Source: Sanguibacter inulinus (GTDB lineage: Bacteria > Actinomycetota > Actinomycetes > Actinomycetales > Cellulomonadaceae). From it: DNA of 51,332 nucleotides. Numbering within the stretch: the stretch's first letter is position 1; every line of letters starts with the position of its first letter. Positions 1-7,415 of this stretch are shown here, piece after piece. The stretch is from assembly GCF_013415325.1 (NCBI RefSeq), contig NZ_JACBYE010000029.1:1-51332 (forward strand). The letters are read 5' to 3'. Position numbers and translations under genes: made by a program. The notes beneath the pieces were generated by a model that saw nothing but the letters and a program-made list of their open reading frames with translations, did no database searches and was not told the DNA's origin.

Positions 1-10
1 CGGACGAGAC

Positions 11-50
11 GACGAGGGGCGGGGTGCGCGCTCGCACCCCGCCCCTCGTC
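11..50 (-). terminator. Perfect 18-bp hairpin downstream of exonuclease III
   Basis: Arms 11-28 and 33-50 are perfect reverse complements around a 4-nt loop. The hairpin starts 9 nt after the exonuclease stop on the minus strand. There is no T-tract, which is common for terminators in GC-rich actinobacteria. Confidence 0.7.
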
Positions 51-59
51 CCGGTCGCG

Positions 60-851
60 CTAGTCCGCGATGTCGACGATCACCGGGACGTGGTCGGACG
101 CGCCCTTGCCCTTGCGCTCGTCACGGTCGATCTCGACAGCGGTGACCGCAGAGGTCAGCGCGGGGGAGGTGTAGGCGAAGTCGATCCGCAGGCCCTGGTT
201 CTTGGGGAACCGCAGCTGCTGGTAGTCCCAGTACGTGTACTTGCGGTCTTCGGGGACGAACTCGCGGCTCACCTCGGTGAAGCCCGCGGTCTCGAAGGCC
301 CCGAAGGCGTCGCGCTCGGGCTGGCTCACGTGGGTCTGACCCTCGAAGACCGCCATGTCCCACACGTCGGTGTCGCGCGGGGCGACGTTCCAGTCGCCCA
401 CGAGCGCGATCTTCGCCGCAGGGTCTGCCTCGACCCAGCCCGCAGCGTGCGATCGCAGCGTCGACAACCAGTCGAGCTTGTAGGCGTAGTGCGGGTTGTC
501 GAGCGCCCGACCGTGCGGCACGTACAGGCTCCACACGCGGACGCCGCCGCAGGTCGCGCCGATCGCACGGGCCTCGACCACGGGCTCCTCGCCGAACTGC
601 GGCTGGTCCGGGAAGCCGAGCGAGACGTCCTCGAGCCCCACCCGGCTGATGATCGCGACGCCGTTCCACTGCGAGAGGCCGAAGTGCGCCACCTCGTAGC
701 CGGCGGCCTCGAAGGCCGCGAAGGGGAACTGCGTGTCCTTGCACTTGGTCTCCTGGAGCGCGAGCACGTCGGTGCCGCTGCGCTCCAAGAAGGCGACCGC
801 ACGGTCGACGCGGGCGCGGATCGAGTTGATGTTCCAGGTGGCGAGGCGCAT
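60..851 (-). CDS. xth: Exodeoxyribonuclease III (AP endonuclease family)
   Basis: A 263-aa protein of the exonuclease III / EEP (endonuclease-exonuclease-phosphatase) fold, the usual full length. It would cut DNA at abasic sites and degrade 3' ends in base excision repair. Visible active-site landmarks are the N-terminal TWNINSIR, E34 in LQETKC, Y110, D153/N155 in VGDWN (the family more often has GDFN), D224 in LRIDFAY and the terminal D253-H254 in SDHVPV. The start is ATG at 849-851: reading further upstream is open but has no family similarity, and a TAGCCT -10 box lies exactly 7 nt before this ATG, so the mRNA is probably leaderless. It is divergent from the dehydrogenase at 958. The exact Xth subclass is inferred. 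Confidence 0.95.
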   Translation of the reverse strand: MRLATWNINSIRARVDRAVAFLERSGTDVLALQETKCKDTQFPFAAFEAAGYEVAHFGLSQWNGVAIISRVGLEDVSLGFPDQPQFGEEPVVEARAIGATCGGVRVWSLYVPHGRALDNPHYAYKLDWLSTLRSHAAGWVEADPAAKIALVGDWNVAPRDTDVWDMAVFEGQTHVSQPERDAFGAFETAGFTEVSREFVPEDRKYTYWDYQQLRFPKNQGLRIDFAYTSPALTSAVTAVEIDRDERKGKGASDHVPVIVDIAD

Positions 852-858
852 GAGGTCC

Positions 859-864
859 AGGCTA
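859..864 (-). promoter_or_regulatory. -10 box of leaderless exonuclease III transcript
   Basis: TAGCCT on the minus strand, followed by 7 nt and then the ATG at 851. This is the same arrangement as at ten other genes in the window. No convincing -35 is visible. Confidence 0.55.
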
Positions 865-944
865 GCCGTCTGGGCCGACACAGGGGCAAGGGGCGAGCTG
901 CTCGAGCGGGGTCGGCGGTCGCGACGCCCTCGGGGCACCCTCGG

Positions 945-950
945 TAGGCT
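945..950 (+). promoter_or_regulatory. -10 box of leaderless dehydrogenase transcript
   Basis: TAGGCT followed by 7 nt and the ATG at 958. There is no Shine-Dalgarno sequence, so translation from the 5' end of a leaderless mRNA is expected. Confidence 0.55.
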
Positions 951-957
951 GGCGCTC

Positions 958-1707
958 ATGGCTACTGCACTCATCACCGGCGCGAGCGCCGGTCTCGGCG
1001 TCGAGTTCGCCTGGCAGCTCGCGACAGGGCACCACGACCTCGTCCTCGTCGCCCGCGACACCGACCGCCTCGAGACGCTCGCGCACCAGATCCGGTCGGC
1101 TGCCGGGGTGAGTGTCGAGGTCCTCGGGGCCGACCTCTCCGACCGGGACCAGACCGAGGTGGTCGCCGAGCGGCTGCGCAGCACCACCAGCCCGGTCAGC
1201 CTGCTCGTCAACAACGCGGGGTACGCGGTCCACGACTCCTTCGTCGGCGGGGACGTCGCTGCCCAGGAGGCGTCGCTCGACGTCATGGTCCGTGCTGTGC
1301 TCGTCCTGTCGCAGGCCGCGGCAGGGTCCATGCGCTCGCGCGGCCGCGGGGCCATCCTCAACGTCTCGTCCGTCGCGGCGCTCACGGCCTCCGGCACCTA
1401 CTCGGCGCACAAGGCGTGGGTGCGGACCTTCACCGAGGGGCTCGCGGTCGACCTGCGCGGGACCGGCGTCACGGCGACGGCGCTGTGCCCTGGGCTCACG
1501 CGGACCGAGTTCCACGAGCGCGCCCAGCTCGACTACTCGGCCTTCCCGGAGGTCGCCTGGCTCGACGCCGGCGCCGTGGTGAGCGCCGCGCTGCGCGACG
1601 TGCGGCGCGGGGCCGTGATCTCGACGCCGTCGATCAGGTACCGGGTGGCTGCGGGCCTGCTCCGCCTCGCACCACGGTCGGTCGTCCGAGCCGCCGAGGG
1701 CCGCTGA
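958..1707 (+). CDS. Short-chain dehydrogenase/reductase (SDR)
   Basis: A 249-aa classical SDR with a Rossmann fold. The nucleotide motif TGASAGLG is at residues 7-14, the structural NNAG motif follows around residue 85, and the catalytic Tyr148-Lys152 pair sits in YSAHK with the serine in NVSSV before it. It would be an NAD(P)-dependent oxidoreductase. The substrate cannot be read from sequence; the C-terminal half resembles the broad DltE/YqjQ-type SDRs. ATG 958 is chosen because the TGxxxGxG motif should lie near the N terminus and because the -10 box is 7 nt upstream. It is followed by a palindromic intergenic repeat, not by a co-transcribed gene. Confidence 0.9.
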   Translation: MATALITGASAGLGVEFAWQLATGHHDLVLVARDTDRLETLAHQIRSAAGVSVEVLGADLSDRDQTEVVAERLRSTTSPVSLLVNNAGYAVHDSFVGGDVAAQEASLDVMVRAVLVLSQAAAGSMRSRGRGAILNVSSVAALTASGTYSAHKAWVRTFTEGLAVDLRGTGVTATALCPGLTRTEFHERAQLDYSAFPEVAWLDAGAVVSAALRDVRRGAVISTPSIRYRVAAGLLRLAPRSVVRAAEGR

Positions 1708-1792
1708 GCGGACCCGGGAGCCCCAGCTGACGCTGCGGCAGCCCGACCCGGCCCGGCCCGGCGTCCGTCGACCACCTAGGCACCCCAGCCGT

Positions 1793-1860
1793 CGAGATCG
1801 ATCCTTCGGAGCGAGATCGACCCTCCTGCGGCACGATCTCGCTCCGAAGGATCGATCTCG
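1793..1860. repeat. Intergenic palindrome, copy 1 (27-bp perfect arms)
   Basis: Arms 1793-1819 and 1834-1860 are perfect reverse complements with a 14-nt loop. The core CTCCGAAGGATCGATCTCG resembles the arms of a second palindrome at 19745-19812. Either strand could form the hairpin. It follows the dehydrogenase stop by about 85 nt, so it may act as its terminator, but no T-run follows. Confidence 0.85.
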
Positions 1861-1944
1861 CCTCCTTGGTGCCCTGATCACCGGCCCCCGGCCCCCGGAG
1901 GTGCTCGGCTGCACGGGCTGAGCGACCGGGTCTGGGGCTGGCGA

Positions 1945-1950
1945 TAGGGT
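1945..1950 (+). promoter_or_regulatory. -10 box of leaderless pyrE transcript
   Basis: TAGGGT followed by 7 nt and the GTG at 1958. It decides between two in-frame GTG codons (1949 and 1958): 1949 lies inside the -10 box, so it cannot be transcribed from this promoter. Confidence 0.55.
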
Positions 1951-1957
1951 GGCGGGC

Positions 1958-2542
1958 GTGACGACCACCGACTCTTTCAGCGCCCCCACCCCCCGCGAGC
2001 AGCTCCGCGACCTCATCACGTCCCTCGCGGTCGTGCACGGCAAGGTCACGCTGTCCTCAGGCAAGGAGGCTGACTACTACGTCGACCTCCGCCGGGTGAC
2101 GCTGCACCACCGCGCCGCGCCGCTCATCGGGCACGTGATGCTCGACGCCCTCGAAGAGGCCGGGCTCGGCACGTCCGAGGTCGACGCCGTCGGCGGGCTC
2201 ACGCTCGGGGCCGACCCGATCGCGACAGCCCTGCTGCACGCCGCGGCGTCGCGCGGGCTCGACCTCGACGCCTTCGTCGTCCGCAAGGCCGCGAAGGCCC
2301 ACGGCATGCAGCGCCAGATCGAGGGACCGGACATCAGCGGCCGTCGTGTGGTCGTCGTCGAGGACACGACCACGACGGGCGGCTCGCCCATCGCCGCGAT
2401 CGAGGCGGCTCGTGCAGCGGGGGCCGAGGTCGTCGGCGTGGCGACGATCGTCGACCGCGCGACGGGCGCCCGCGAGAAGATCGAGGCGCTCGGGGTGCCC
2501 TACCACTCGCTCTTCGGTCTGGCTGACCTCGGTCTCGCCTAG
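1958..2542 (+). CDS. pyrE: Orotate phosphoribosyltransferase
   Basis: A 194-aa type I phosphoribosyltransferase that makes orotidine 5'-phosphate from orotate and PRPP in pyrimidine synthesis. The PRPP-binding motif VVVVEDTTTTGGSP is clear, and the flexible catalytic loop RKAAKAHG lies upstream of it as in PyrE. The N-terminal FTLTSG-like region reads KVTLSSGKEADYY. The length is close to actinobacterial PyrE. GTG 1958 is preferred over GTG 1949 because of the -10 spacing. No other pyrimidine gene is adjacent; the gene appears to be monocistronic. Confidence 0.95.
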   Translation: MTTTDSFSAPTPREQLRDLITSLAVVHGKVTLSSGKEADYYVDLRRVTLHHRAAPLIGHVMLDALEEAGLGTSEVDAVGGLTLGADPIATALLHAAASRGLDLDAFVVRKAAKAHGMQRQIEGPDISGRRVVVVEDTTTTGGSPIAAIEAARAAGAEVVGVATIVDRATGAREKIEALGVPYHSLFGLADLGLA

Positions 2543-2610
2543 GGCGGACGCGACCGCGGGCCGCGCCGTGCGCTGAGGGGCGCAGCCTGGCCTAGCCGAT
2601 CACACTCACC

Positions 2611-2695
2611 GAGCCGAGCCGAGCCGAGCCGAGCCGAGCCGAGCCGAGCCGAGCCGAGCCGAGCCGAGCCGAGCCGAGCCGAGCCGAGCCGAGCC
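2611..2695. repeat. Pentanucleotide tandem repeat (GAGCC) x17
   Basis: Seventeen perfect uninterrupted GAGCC units, followed by one imperfect unit (GACCC). It lies in the 497-nt gap between pyrE and the HtaA surface protein, ending about 345 nt before that start codon. The rest of the gap (2543-2610 and 2700-2900) has no gene that I can support. Length polymorphism by slipped-strand mispairing is likely for such a tract. No function can be read from sequence. Confidence 0.95.
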
Positions 2696-2924
2696 GACCC
2701 CGGCCGCTCGTGGACCTGGACCATCTGCCCCGCGCCGCGACGGGTCAAATGATGACGTTTCGTCATCTTCAAGGTATCTGACAGTGCTTGAGAGTTTTTC
2801 ATATCTCTGCGAGGGTCGTGCTGTCCGGTACCGCTCTCTCTTGCGACCGCACTTGTCGGCACTCGTCGGCGTCGCCCCTGGTGAGGGGTGGCGTCCGGGA
2901 CCTTTGACTTAGGCATGCCTCTGC

Positions 2925-2953
2925 TTGCTTTGGTAAGGCTCTCCTTATAAGGT
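2925..2953 (+). promoter_or_regulatory. Promoter with DtxR/IdeR-like iron boxes before HtaA protein
   Basis: A possible -35 TTGCTT (2925-2930), 17-nt spacer and -10 TAAGGT (2948-2953). The 19-nt stretch 2929-2947 fills the spacer and matches the degenerate DtxR consensus TWAGGTWAGSCTWACCTWA at 16 of 19 positions. A weaker second site at 2904-2922 contains TTAGGCATGCC, an 11-mer also present in the promoter at 24827-24845. Repression by an iron-loaded DtxR/IdeR regulator is inferred. The 5' leader would be about 80 nt. Confidence 0.65.
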
Positions 2954-3039
2954 GCGGACCACACGGGTGCACACGTCGCTGTCGAGCGACCTTGCCGGTA
3001 CCCCCGCGCCGCGAGGCGCCGACCCCAGGAGGCTCCACG

Positions 3040-6000
3040 GTGCCCACCGTCCTCGAGCAGCGCGTCAGACGCGTACTCGCCACCCTGACAGCGCTCGCGC
3101 TCACCGCCGGGCTGTCTCTCGTCGGCGTCCTCGCGCCGGCCCAGGCAGATCCCGCCGCCGGCACCCTCTCGTGGGGGGTCAAGGAGAGCTTCCGCTCGTA
3201 CATCGCCAGTCCCATCGCCAAGGGCTCCGTGACTGTGGGCGGAGGGGCGACGAACAACGGCACCAGCTACGGCTTCGCCCAGACGGCGACGACCTTCGAC
3301 GGCTCGACAGGACTGACCACCTTCGCCGGATCGGTGAACTTCACAGGGCACGACGGAGCCCTCGACACGACCTTCGAGAACCTCCGGGTCCGGGTCGACT
3401 CCCCGACCGCCGGTGTCCTCGTCGCTGACGCCCGGGGCAAGAGCTTCGACACAGGTGGGGCCTATGAGCTGCTGGATGTCGAGCTGGCCACGCTCGCACT
3501 CCCTGCTCCGCAGGTCGACGGTGACGTCTCGACGTGGGTTTCCGCACCGGCGGCCCTGACCGCGGCTGGCGCGCAGGCCTTCGCCGGGTTCTATGCTGCC
3601 GGCAGCGCGCTCGACCCCGTGACCTTCTCGGTCGTCACGGAGGCTCCGGCCGAGCCGGAGCCCGAGCCGACGACGCCAGACCCTGAGCCGACGACGCCTG
3701 AGCCCTCGCCCGAGCCCACCGAAGAGCCGAGCCCGGAGCCGACCACCGAGCCCACGCCCGAGCCGACCGACCCTCCGGTCGCGACCTTCGAGCCTGCGGT
3801 GAGCCTGTTCGCTGCTGACGGCACGACGCCGCTCGCGTCGTCGTCGGTCAAGCTCGGTGACACGATCGTGGTGAAGGGTTCGGGCTTCGACCCGGCTGGG
3901 AACCTCGCTCCTGCGGGTGCGCGTCCGCCGATCTCGGCGGGCAACCCCGCGGGGACCTACGTGGTGTTCGGCAAGTTCGCCGACACGTGGAAGCCCTCTG
4001 CTGGTGCTGCGTCGAGCACGCGTGTCGCGGGTGACCAGAAGTGGGCGCTGAGCGATGCTGCCTTCGCGCTGGTCAACCCGGCCTACCAGCCGGCCATCGC
4101 CGGTCAGCGTGCGGTGATCGCGCCGGACGGGACGTTCACCACGACGCTGACGGTCAAGGAGAAGGCGACCGGGTGGCCCGAGTCGGGCAACCTCGGTGTC
4201 TACACCTACGCAGCCGGTGGCACGACCAACGCTGAGCAGGAGCTCTACGCACCCGTCACCCTCGCCCCTCCTGCTCCGGTCTTCGAGCCTGCTGTGAGCC
4301 TGTTCGCTGCTGACGGCACGACGCCGCTCGCGTCGTCGTCGGTGAAGCTGGGCGACACGATCGTGGTCAAGGGTTCGGGCTTCGACCCGGCTGGGAACCT
4401 GGCTCCTGCGGGTGCGCGTCCGCCGATCTCGGCGGGCAACCCTGCGGGGACCTACGTGGTGTTCGGCAAGTTCGCCGACACGTGGAAGCCCTCTGCTGGT
4501 GCTGCGTCGAGCACGCGGGTGGCTGGCGACCAGAAGTGGGCGCTGAGCGATGCTGCTTTCGCGCTGGTCAACCCGGCCTACCAGCCGGCCATCGCCGGGC
4601 AGCGTGCGGTGATCGCCCCGGACGGGACCTTCACCACGACGCTGACGGTCAAGGAGAAGGCGACCGGGTGGCCCGAGTCGGGCAACCTCGGTGTCTACAC
4701 CTACGCGGCCGGTGGCACGACCAACGCCGACCAGGAGCTCTACGCACCCGTCACCCTCGCGACCGCTCCGACGGACCCTGAGGTGCCGACCGACCCCGAG
4801 GTCCCCACAGACCCGACGGACCCTGAGGTCCCCACGGTGCCGACCGACCCCGAGGTGCCGACCACGCCGGAGACCCCGGTCGTCCTGGGCTCGCTCAGCT
4901 GGGGCGTCAAGGAGTCCTTCCGCAGCTACATCACCGGCCCGATCGCCAAGGGCGGCATCTCGGTCCTCGCGCCGGCCACGGCTGACGGCTCGCGCTACGT
5001 CTTCCCGCAGTCGTCGTCGGCACTCGCCGGGACGACAGGGTCCGCGAGCTACGCGGGTGCTGTGCTCTTCACGGGCCACGCTGGTGCGCTCGAGCTCACG
5101 CTGAGCAACCCCACGGTCCGGGTCACCGGCCCGACGTCGGGTGTCCTGGTCGTCGACGCGAAGGGCAAGAAGATCAGCGGCGAGGTCCTCGACCTCCAGG
5201 CCGTCGACTTCGCGACCCTCACGCTCCCGACGCCCACCACTGCGGGCGGAGCGACCACCTGGACCGACGCCCAGGCGACACTGACCGCAGCCGGCGCCAC
5301 GGCCTTCTCCGACTTCTACCCGGCCGGTGCCGCCATCGACCCGGTGACCTTCACCGTCGGCTCGGACGTCGGCAGCACCCCCGGTGGGCAGAACCCTGGT
5401 ACCGGGCCCGGCACCGACCCCGGCACTCCCGTGGTCGTCACCCCGCTCGCTCCCGGCACCTACGCCAACGCGATCGCCAGCGTCACGACCGTCGTCCCCG
5501 GCGGCGAGGTCACCTTCACGGGTCAGGGCTTCGGCTCCGGCACCGAGAACATCGAGGCCGCGGTCTACTCCGAGCGCCAGCTGCTCGCGTCGGGCATCAC
5601 GGCCGACGCCTCGGGTGCCGCCACGGCGACCGTCACCCTCCCGAAGAACCTCGCACCGGGCGTCCACACGCTCTCGCTCGAGTCGCCCTCGGGTGTGAGG
5701 TCGCAGGTGCAGATCACCGTCGAGGCGCCTGTCGTCCCGACGGCCGCGCAGCAGTGCGTCGCCCGCTCGGTCTCGGGCGCGACGCTCAGCTGGGGCGTCA
5801 AGGAGTCCTTCCGCACCTACATCACCGGTCCGATCGCCAAGGGCTCCATCACGCCCTCCGGCGTGACCAGCAGCGGCAGCAGCTTCGGCTGGGGCGGCGG
5901 CAGCGGCAAGTTCAACACCGAGGTGAACCAGGGACGCGTCGCCTTCCCCGGGTCGGTGAACTTCTCCGGTCACGGCGGGATCCTCGACCTGACCATCTCC

Positions 6001-6426
6001 AACGTCCGCGTCCAGGTGAGCAGCGCCTCGACGGGCTCGCTCGTCGCCGATGTCTCGTCGACGGACATGAACGGCACCGCCTCCGAGCAGAAGGGCGTGA
6101 CCATCGCGTCCCTCGGCCTCGCGGGGAAGAAGTCGACCACCGGCAGCACGGTCTCGTGGTCTGGCGTGAGCGCGACGCTCACCTCGGCCGGTGCGAGCGC
6201 CTTCGGCGGCTTCTACGTCGCCGGTGACGCCATGGACCCCGTGAGCTTCAGCTTCCCGCTGGGCTCCGAGGTCGACTGCGACGCCTCGTCCGGCGCCAAC
6301 GGTGCCGGGTCGCTCGCCACCACCGGAGCCGACGGGTCGGTCTCGGCCGCCCTCGCCGCGCTCCTCGCCCTCACCGTGGGTGTCGGGGCCGTCGGCCTCG
6401 CACGCCGCCGACGGACGGTCGGCTGA
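3040..6426 (+). CDS. Cell-wall-anchored haem-binding surface protein with three HtaA domains
   Basis: A 1128-aa exported protein. Residues 1-36 are a signal peptide ending APAQA. Three HtaA domains start with the same signature (SWGVKESFRSYI or SFRTYI) at about residues 41-200, 617-775 and 913-1074. HtaA domains in corynebacteria bind haem through Tyr and His. Between domains 1 and 2 lie a Pro/Glu/Thr-rich linker (about 200-248) and two repeats of about 159 aa that differ by one residue. A second Pro/Asp-rich linker (about 577-614) follows, and an Ig/TIG-like domain (about 805-900) precedes domain 3. The C terminus has LATTG (1092-1096), a hydrophobic segment and RRRR, fitting the LAXTG motif used by class E sortases. 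GTG 3040 has AGGAGG 7 nt upstream. No hmuTUV or sortase gene is in the window. Role in haem capture is inferred. Confidence 0.9.
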   Translation: MPTVLEQRVRRVLATLTALALTAGLSLVGVLAPAQADPAAGTLSWGVKESFRSYIASPIAKGSVTVGGGATNNGTSYGFAQTATTFDGSTGLTTFAGSVNFTGHDGALDTTFENLRVRVDSPTAGVLVADARGKSFDTGGAYELLDVELATLALPAPQVDGDVSTWVSAPAALTAAGAQAFAGFYAAGSALDPVTFSVVTEAPAEPEPEPTTPDPEPTTPEPSPEPTEEPSPEPTTEPTPEPTDPPVATFEPAVSLFAADGTTPLASSSVKLGDTIVVKGSGFDPAGNLAPAGARPPISAGNPAGTYVVFGKFADTWKPSAGAASSTRVAGDQKWALSDAAFALVNPAYQPAIAGQRAVIAPDGTFTTTLTVKEKATGWPESGNLGVYTYAAGGTTNAEQELYAPVTLAPPAPVFEPAVSLFAADGTTPLASSSVKLGDTIVVKGSGFDPAGNLAPAGARPPISAGNPAGTYVVFGKFADTWKPSAGAASSTRVAGDQKWALSDAAFALVNPAYQPAIAGQRAVIAPDGTFTTTLTVKEKATGWPESGNLGVYTYAAGGTTNADQELYAPVTLATAPTDPEVPTDPEVPTDPTDPEVPTVPTDPEVPTTPETPVVLGSLSWGVKESFRSYITGPIAKGGISVLAPATADGSRYVFPQSSSALAGTTGSASYAGAVLFTGHAGALELTLSNPTVRVTGPTSGVLVVDAKGKKISGEVLDLQAVDFATLTLPTPTTAGGATTWTDAQATLTAAGATAFSDFYPAGAAIDPVTFTVGSDVGSTPGGQNPGTGPGTDPGTPVVVTPLAPGTYANAIASVTTVVPGGEVTFTGQGFGSGTENIEAAVYSERQLLASGITADASGAATATVTLPKNLAPGVHTLSLESPSGVRSQVQITVEAPVVPTAAQQCVARSVSGATLSWGVKESFRTYITGPIAKGSITPSGVTSSGSSFGWGGGSGKFNTEVNQGRVAFPGSVNFSGHGGILDLTISNVRVQVSSASTGSLVADVSSTDMNGTASEQKGVTIASLGLAGKKSTTGSTVSWSGVSATLTSAGASAFGGFYVAGDAMDPVSFSFPLGSEVDCDASSGANGAGSLATTGADGSVSAALAALLALTVGVGAVGLARRRRTVG
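3787..4758 (+). repeat. Direct repeat of a 159-codon domain inside the HtaA surface protein
   Basis: Copy 1 is about 3787-4263 and copy 2 about 4282-4758, with a 495-nt period. The encoded domains are identical except Glu to Asp near the end (TTNAEQEL versus TTNADQEL). The DNA copies differ only at scattered third positions otherwise. The domain starts FEPAVSLFAADG, has KGSGFDPAGNL, and resembles Ig-like stalk domains of actinobacterial HtaA proteins. Confidence 0.9.
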
Positions 6427-6484
6427 GCCGAGGCCTGAGCGGCCGAGCACTCACCATGAGCAGGACCTGTCGTCGCTGACGACC

Positions 6485-6522
6485 AGGGGCCCGGGACGCG
6501 CAGCAGCGCGGACCGGGCCCCT
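6485..6522 (+). terminator. Hairpin after HtaA surface protein
   Basis: Arms AGGGGCCCGG (6485-6494) and CCGGGCCCCT (6513-6522) pair perfectly, with an inner GCGC/GCGC extension. It lies 58 nt after the stop codon. No strong T-tract follows. Confidence 0.65.
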
Positions 6523-6587
6523 CTGGCGTCCAGGGCAGTGCCGCCCAGGGCTCACCACCAGCCGGGGCAGGCCCGTCACGAGGCAGG

Positions 6588-6615
6588 CCCGCCACCGACG
6601 GTCGTCGGTGGCGGG
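6588..6615. terminator. Hairpin between convergent HtaA protein and HAD hydrolase
   Basis: A perfect 12-bp stem (6588-6599 and 6604-6615) with a 4-nt loop. A T-rich stretch (TCTTCGTCGTTCT) follows on the plus strand. It lies 27 nt past the minus-strand HAD stop, so it could serve both genes. Confidence 0.7.
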
Positions 6616-6641
6616 TCTTCGTCGTTCTGGACTCTGGGCGG

Positions 6642-7415
6642 TCAGACCCTCTCGATGAGGTTCGCGACGGAGTCCACGACTGTGCTCGGGCGGAACGGGT
6701 ACCTGTCGACGTCCTTGACCGAGGTCGACCCCGTCAGCACGAGGAAGGTGTGCAGGCCGGCCTCGATCCCGGCGACGACGTCCGTGTCCATGCGGTCGCC
6801 GACCATCGCTGTCGACTCCGAGTGCGCGTCGATCCGGTTGAGGGCCGAGCGGAACATCATCGGGTTCGGCTTGCCGACGAAGTACGGCTCGCGCCCCGTG
6901 GCGCGGGTGATCATCGCGGCGACAGCACCTGTCGCAGGCAGCGGACCCTCGGCACTCGGGCCCGTCGCGTCGGGGTTCGTGCAGATGAAGCGCGCCCCGC
7001 CGAGGATCAGCCTGACGGCCTTGGTGATCGCCTCGAAGGAGTACGTGCGGGTCTCGCCGAGGACCACGTAGTCGGGGTCGGACTCGGTGAGCGTGTAGCC
7101 GGCCTCGTAGAGGGCCGTCGTCAGCCCGGCCTCGCCGATCGCGTACGCGCTGCCGCCAGGGATCTGGTCGGACAAGAACTGCGCCGTCGCGAGCGCAGAG
7201 GTCCAGATCGCCGTCTCGGGCACGTCGATGCCCGACGCGTACAGACGTGCACGGAGGTCGCGCGCCGTGAAGATCGAGTTGTTGGTGAGGATGAGGAACG
7301 GACGTTCTTTGTCGCGCAGGGTCTTGATGAACTCCGCGGCGCCGGGGATCGCGTGGCCCTCGTGGACCAGGACCCCGTCCATGTCGGTCAGCCAGGACTC
7401 GATGGTGCGGGTCAT
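6642..7415 (-). CDS. HAD-superfamily IIA phosphatase (NagD-like)
   Basis: A 257-aa haloacid dehalogenase-type hydrolase of the NagD/PNPase subfamily. Motif I is LTDMDGVLV with nucleophile D11 and acid D13. Motif II is ILTNNS, the motif III lysine is in VGKPNP, and motif IV is MVGDRMDTD. The cap lies between motifs II and III, as expected for subclass IIA. It would dephosphorylate a small metabolite, possibly a nucleotide or sugar phosphate; the substrate is not readable. Its ATG overlaps the TGA of the upstream DedA gene by one base (TGATG), so translation is probably coupled. Confidence 0.9.
   Translation of the reverse strand: MTRTIESWLTDMDGVLVHEGHAIPGAAEFIKTLRDKERPFLILTNNSIFTARDLRARLYASGIDVPETAIWTSALATAQFLSDQIPGGSAYAIGEAGLTTALYEAGYTLTESDPDYVVLGETRTYSFEAITKAVRLILGGARFICTNPDATGPSAEGPLPATGAVAAMITRATGREPYFVGKPNPMMFRSALNRIDAHSESTAMVGDRMDTDVVAGIEAGLHTFLVLTGSTSVKDVDRYPFRPSTVVDSVANLIERV

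Noticed and set aside
1949-1957. GTG 1949 as pyrE start
   Set aside because: It overlaps the TAGGGT -10 box; GTG 1958 fits the leaderless spacing.
3787-4758. Duplicated block as a mobile element or CRISPR-like array
   Set aside because: It is an in-frame protein domain duplication with a 495-nt period and no spacers, terminal repeats or transposase.
2539-6450. A 1303-codon open frame antisense to the HtaA surface protein
   Set aside because: It is a GC-driven shadow: it has Arg/Gly/Asp-rich composition, crosses the GAGCC tract and promoter, and has no family motif, while the plus strand encodes clear domains, a signal peptide and an anchor.
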